Assembly: GCF_008932295.1 (NCBI RefSeq)
Contig: NZ_WBWA01000001.1
Coordinates: 248,001 to 312,000 of the forward strand
DNA: 64,000 nucleotides
Source: Brucella tritici
GTDB taxonomy: Bacteria > Pseudomonadota > Alphaproteobacteria > Rhizobiales > Rhizobiaceae
Direction: 5' to 3'
Shown here: positions 62,999-64,000 of the stretch, piece by piece
Layout: every line of letters starts with the position of its first letter
Numbering within the stretch: position 1 is the stretch's first letter
The notes under the pieces: generated by a model
Database searches by the model: none
What the model saw: only the letters and a program-made list of their open reading frames with translations
Told to the model about the DNA's origin: nothing
Translations under genes and position numbers: made by a program

Positions 62999-64000
62999 AT
63001 GAATGAAAACCTGATCGAACTGCGCCATATCGGAAAACGCTTCGGCGGCGTCAGGGCGCTGGACGATGTTTCCTTCGCCATCAAGCCCGGTGAAATCCAC
63101 TGCCTCGCAGGCGAAAACGGTTCCGGCAAATCCACCATAATCAAGGTCATGTCGGGCGTCTACACACCGGAAGACGGCGAGATACTGATCGACGGCAAAT
63201 CGGTCGGCAAGCTCGACCCCGTCAAGTCGGTTCACCACGGCATTCAGGTGATCTATCAGGACTTCTCGCTGTTCGGGAACCTGACTGTTGCCGAAAATCT
63301 GGCAATCAATACTTTTCTCATCGAAGGCCGCAAGGGCGTCGACTGGAAGCGCGTGCGCGAACTGGCGCAGAAGGCGCTCGACCGGCTTGGCGTCAGCATG
63401 GACCTCGATGCGGATGTGGACAGCCTGCCGACATCGGGCAAGCAGATCGTGGCGATTGCACGCGCCGTCATGGCTGACGCCCGCCTCATCATCATGGACG
63501 AGCCGACCACCGCGCTCACGCGTCATGAAGTCGACGCGCTGTTCAAGATCGTGCGCGATATTCAGGCACAGGGCATTGCGGTGCTCTTCGTCAGCCACAA
63601 GATGCGCGAGATGCTGGAAATCAGCGAAAGGCTGACCGTCTTCCGTAATGGTAAGAAAGTTGCTGAAGGCCCGATTTCCGATTTCGACGAACCGTCGATC
63701 ACCCGCGCCATGACCGGTCAAGAACTCACATCGGACCATTATCACTGGAGCCCGCGTGAAGGCGCTTCAACCAATCCGACCCTCGAAATCACGAACCTTT
63801 CTGTTCCGGGTTCGGTGGAAAATGCCAGCCTCACTCTCAATGCGGGCGAGATCGTCGGCATATCCGGGCTGATCGGCTCAGGCCGTACGGAACTGGCACT
63901 CGCGCTCTTCGGCATGAAGCCGGACTTCACCGGCACTGTTCGTATTGATGGCAGGCAAGTCCACCCGAAAACAGTTCAGGAAGGGATCGCCTGTGGCGTC
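62999..64000 (+). CDS. Sugar ABC transporter ATPase (CUT2 type), 3' end cut off
   Basis: The first 334 residues of a double-ATPase protein of about 500 residues. Domain one shows GENGSGKSTI (Walker A, about 38-47) and LIIMDEPTTAL (Walker B); the usual LSGGQ signature reads LPTSGKQ. A second domain begins near 258 and has GLIGSGRTELAL. CUT2 transporters import monosaccharides or AI-2; the permease is presumably just beyond the window. The ATG at 62999 has no strong ribosome site. Confidence 0.9.
   Translation, partial: MNENLIELRHIGKRFGGVRALDDVSFAIKPGEIHCLAGENGSGKSTIIKVMSGVYTPEDGEILIDGKSVGKLDPVKSVHHGIQVIYQDFSLFGNLTVAENLAINTFLIEGRKGVDWKRVRELAQKALDRLGVSMDLDADVDSLPTSGKQIVAIARAVMADARLIIMDEPTTALTRHEVDALFKIVRDIQAQGIAVLFVSHKMREMLEISERLTVFRNGKKVAEGPISDFDEPSITRAMTGQELTSDHYHWSPREGASTNPTLEITNLSVPGSVENASLTLNAGEIVGISGLIGSGRTELALALFGMKPDFTGTVRIDGRQVHPKTVQEGIACGV

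Overview
The window looks like a piece of a Brucellaceae genome (Brucella/Ochrobactrum group, Alphaproteobacteria), probably an accessory replicon. The basis is moderately high GC with alphaproteobacterial protein sequences, a fused NarK1-NarK2 transporter, FNR-type boxes of the form TTGAT-N4-ATCAA, and short Rhizobiales-type intergenic palindromic repeats (motif AGAGCATTTCCAGCAAAAG). I saw no insertion sequence, phage gene, CRISPR array or rRNA. One tRNA gene was found, tRNA-Sec.

Layout. 1-0.9 kb: start of an NnrS-type membrane protein and a pseudoazurin, with an FNR/NNR box. 1.1-4.2 kb: an Ldh-family imine reductase, a DapA-family lyase/deaminase and a GntR regulator, resembling part of a hydroxyproline (hyp) catabolic locus. 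4.3-16.2 kb: the respiratory nitrate reductase operon narK-narG-narH-narJ-narI followed by a parvulin isomerase and a DUF2478 protein, all on the minus strand, with a divergent NarR-like Crp/Fnr regulator. 16.3-17.3 kb: a secreted phytase-like esterase. 17.4-23.2 kb: a phospholipid gene cluster equivalent to E. coli ynbABCD, with an added PlsC-type acyltransferase. 23.3-25.5 kb: a small secreted protein, a LysR regulator and an alpha/beta-hydrolase that lacks its catalytic Ser and His. 25.7-30.2 kb: an RND efflux adaptor and pump. 30.4-34.8 kb: a small secreted protein and a 1363-residue autotransporter. 34.8-35.7 kb: a non-coding, highly structured stretch. 35.7-38.2 kb: a periplasmic Moco-fold protein, a histidine kinase and a LuxR-type response regulator in overlapping order. 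38.3-40.8 kb: two lipase-like proteins and an isoprenylcysteine-methyltransferase-like protein.

40.8-53.7 kb is the most integrated region: a complete selenocysteine locus built around a selenoprotein formate dehydrogenase. On the minus strand the order is fdnG (in-frame UGA at codon 200 followed by a SECIS-like hairpin), fdnH, fdnI, fdhE, selA, a Sel1-repeat protein, selB, a 35-residue lipoprotein and tRNA-Sec. Divergently, a transglutaminase-like secreted protein precedes selD. Formate oxidation by FdnGHI would feed quinol to NarGHI.

53.8-64 kb: a RutG-like nucleobase permease behind a hairpin that pairs with its Shine-Dalgarno sequence, a beta-carbonic anhydrase, an MFS transporter with a divergent TetR regulator and three palindromic operators, a hybrid histidine kinase with a divergent LuxR-type response regulator, another small secreted protein, and a DeoR-regulated CUT2-type sugar ABC transporter cut by the window end.
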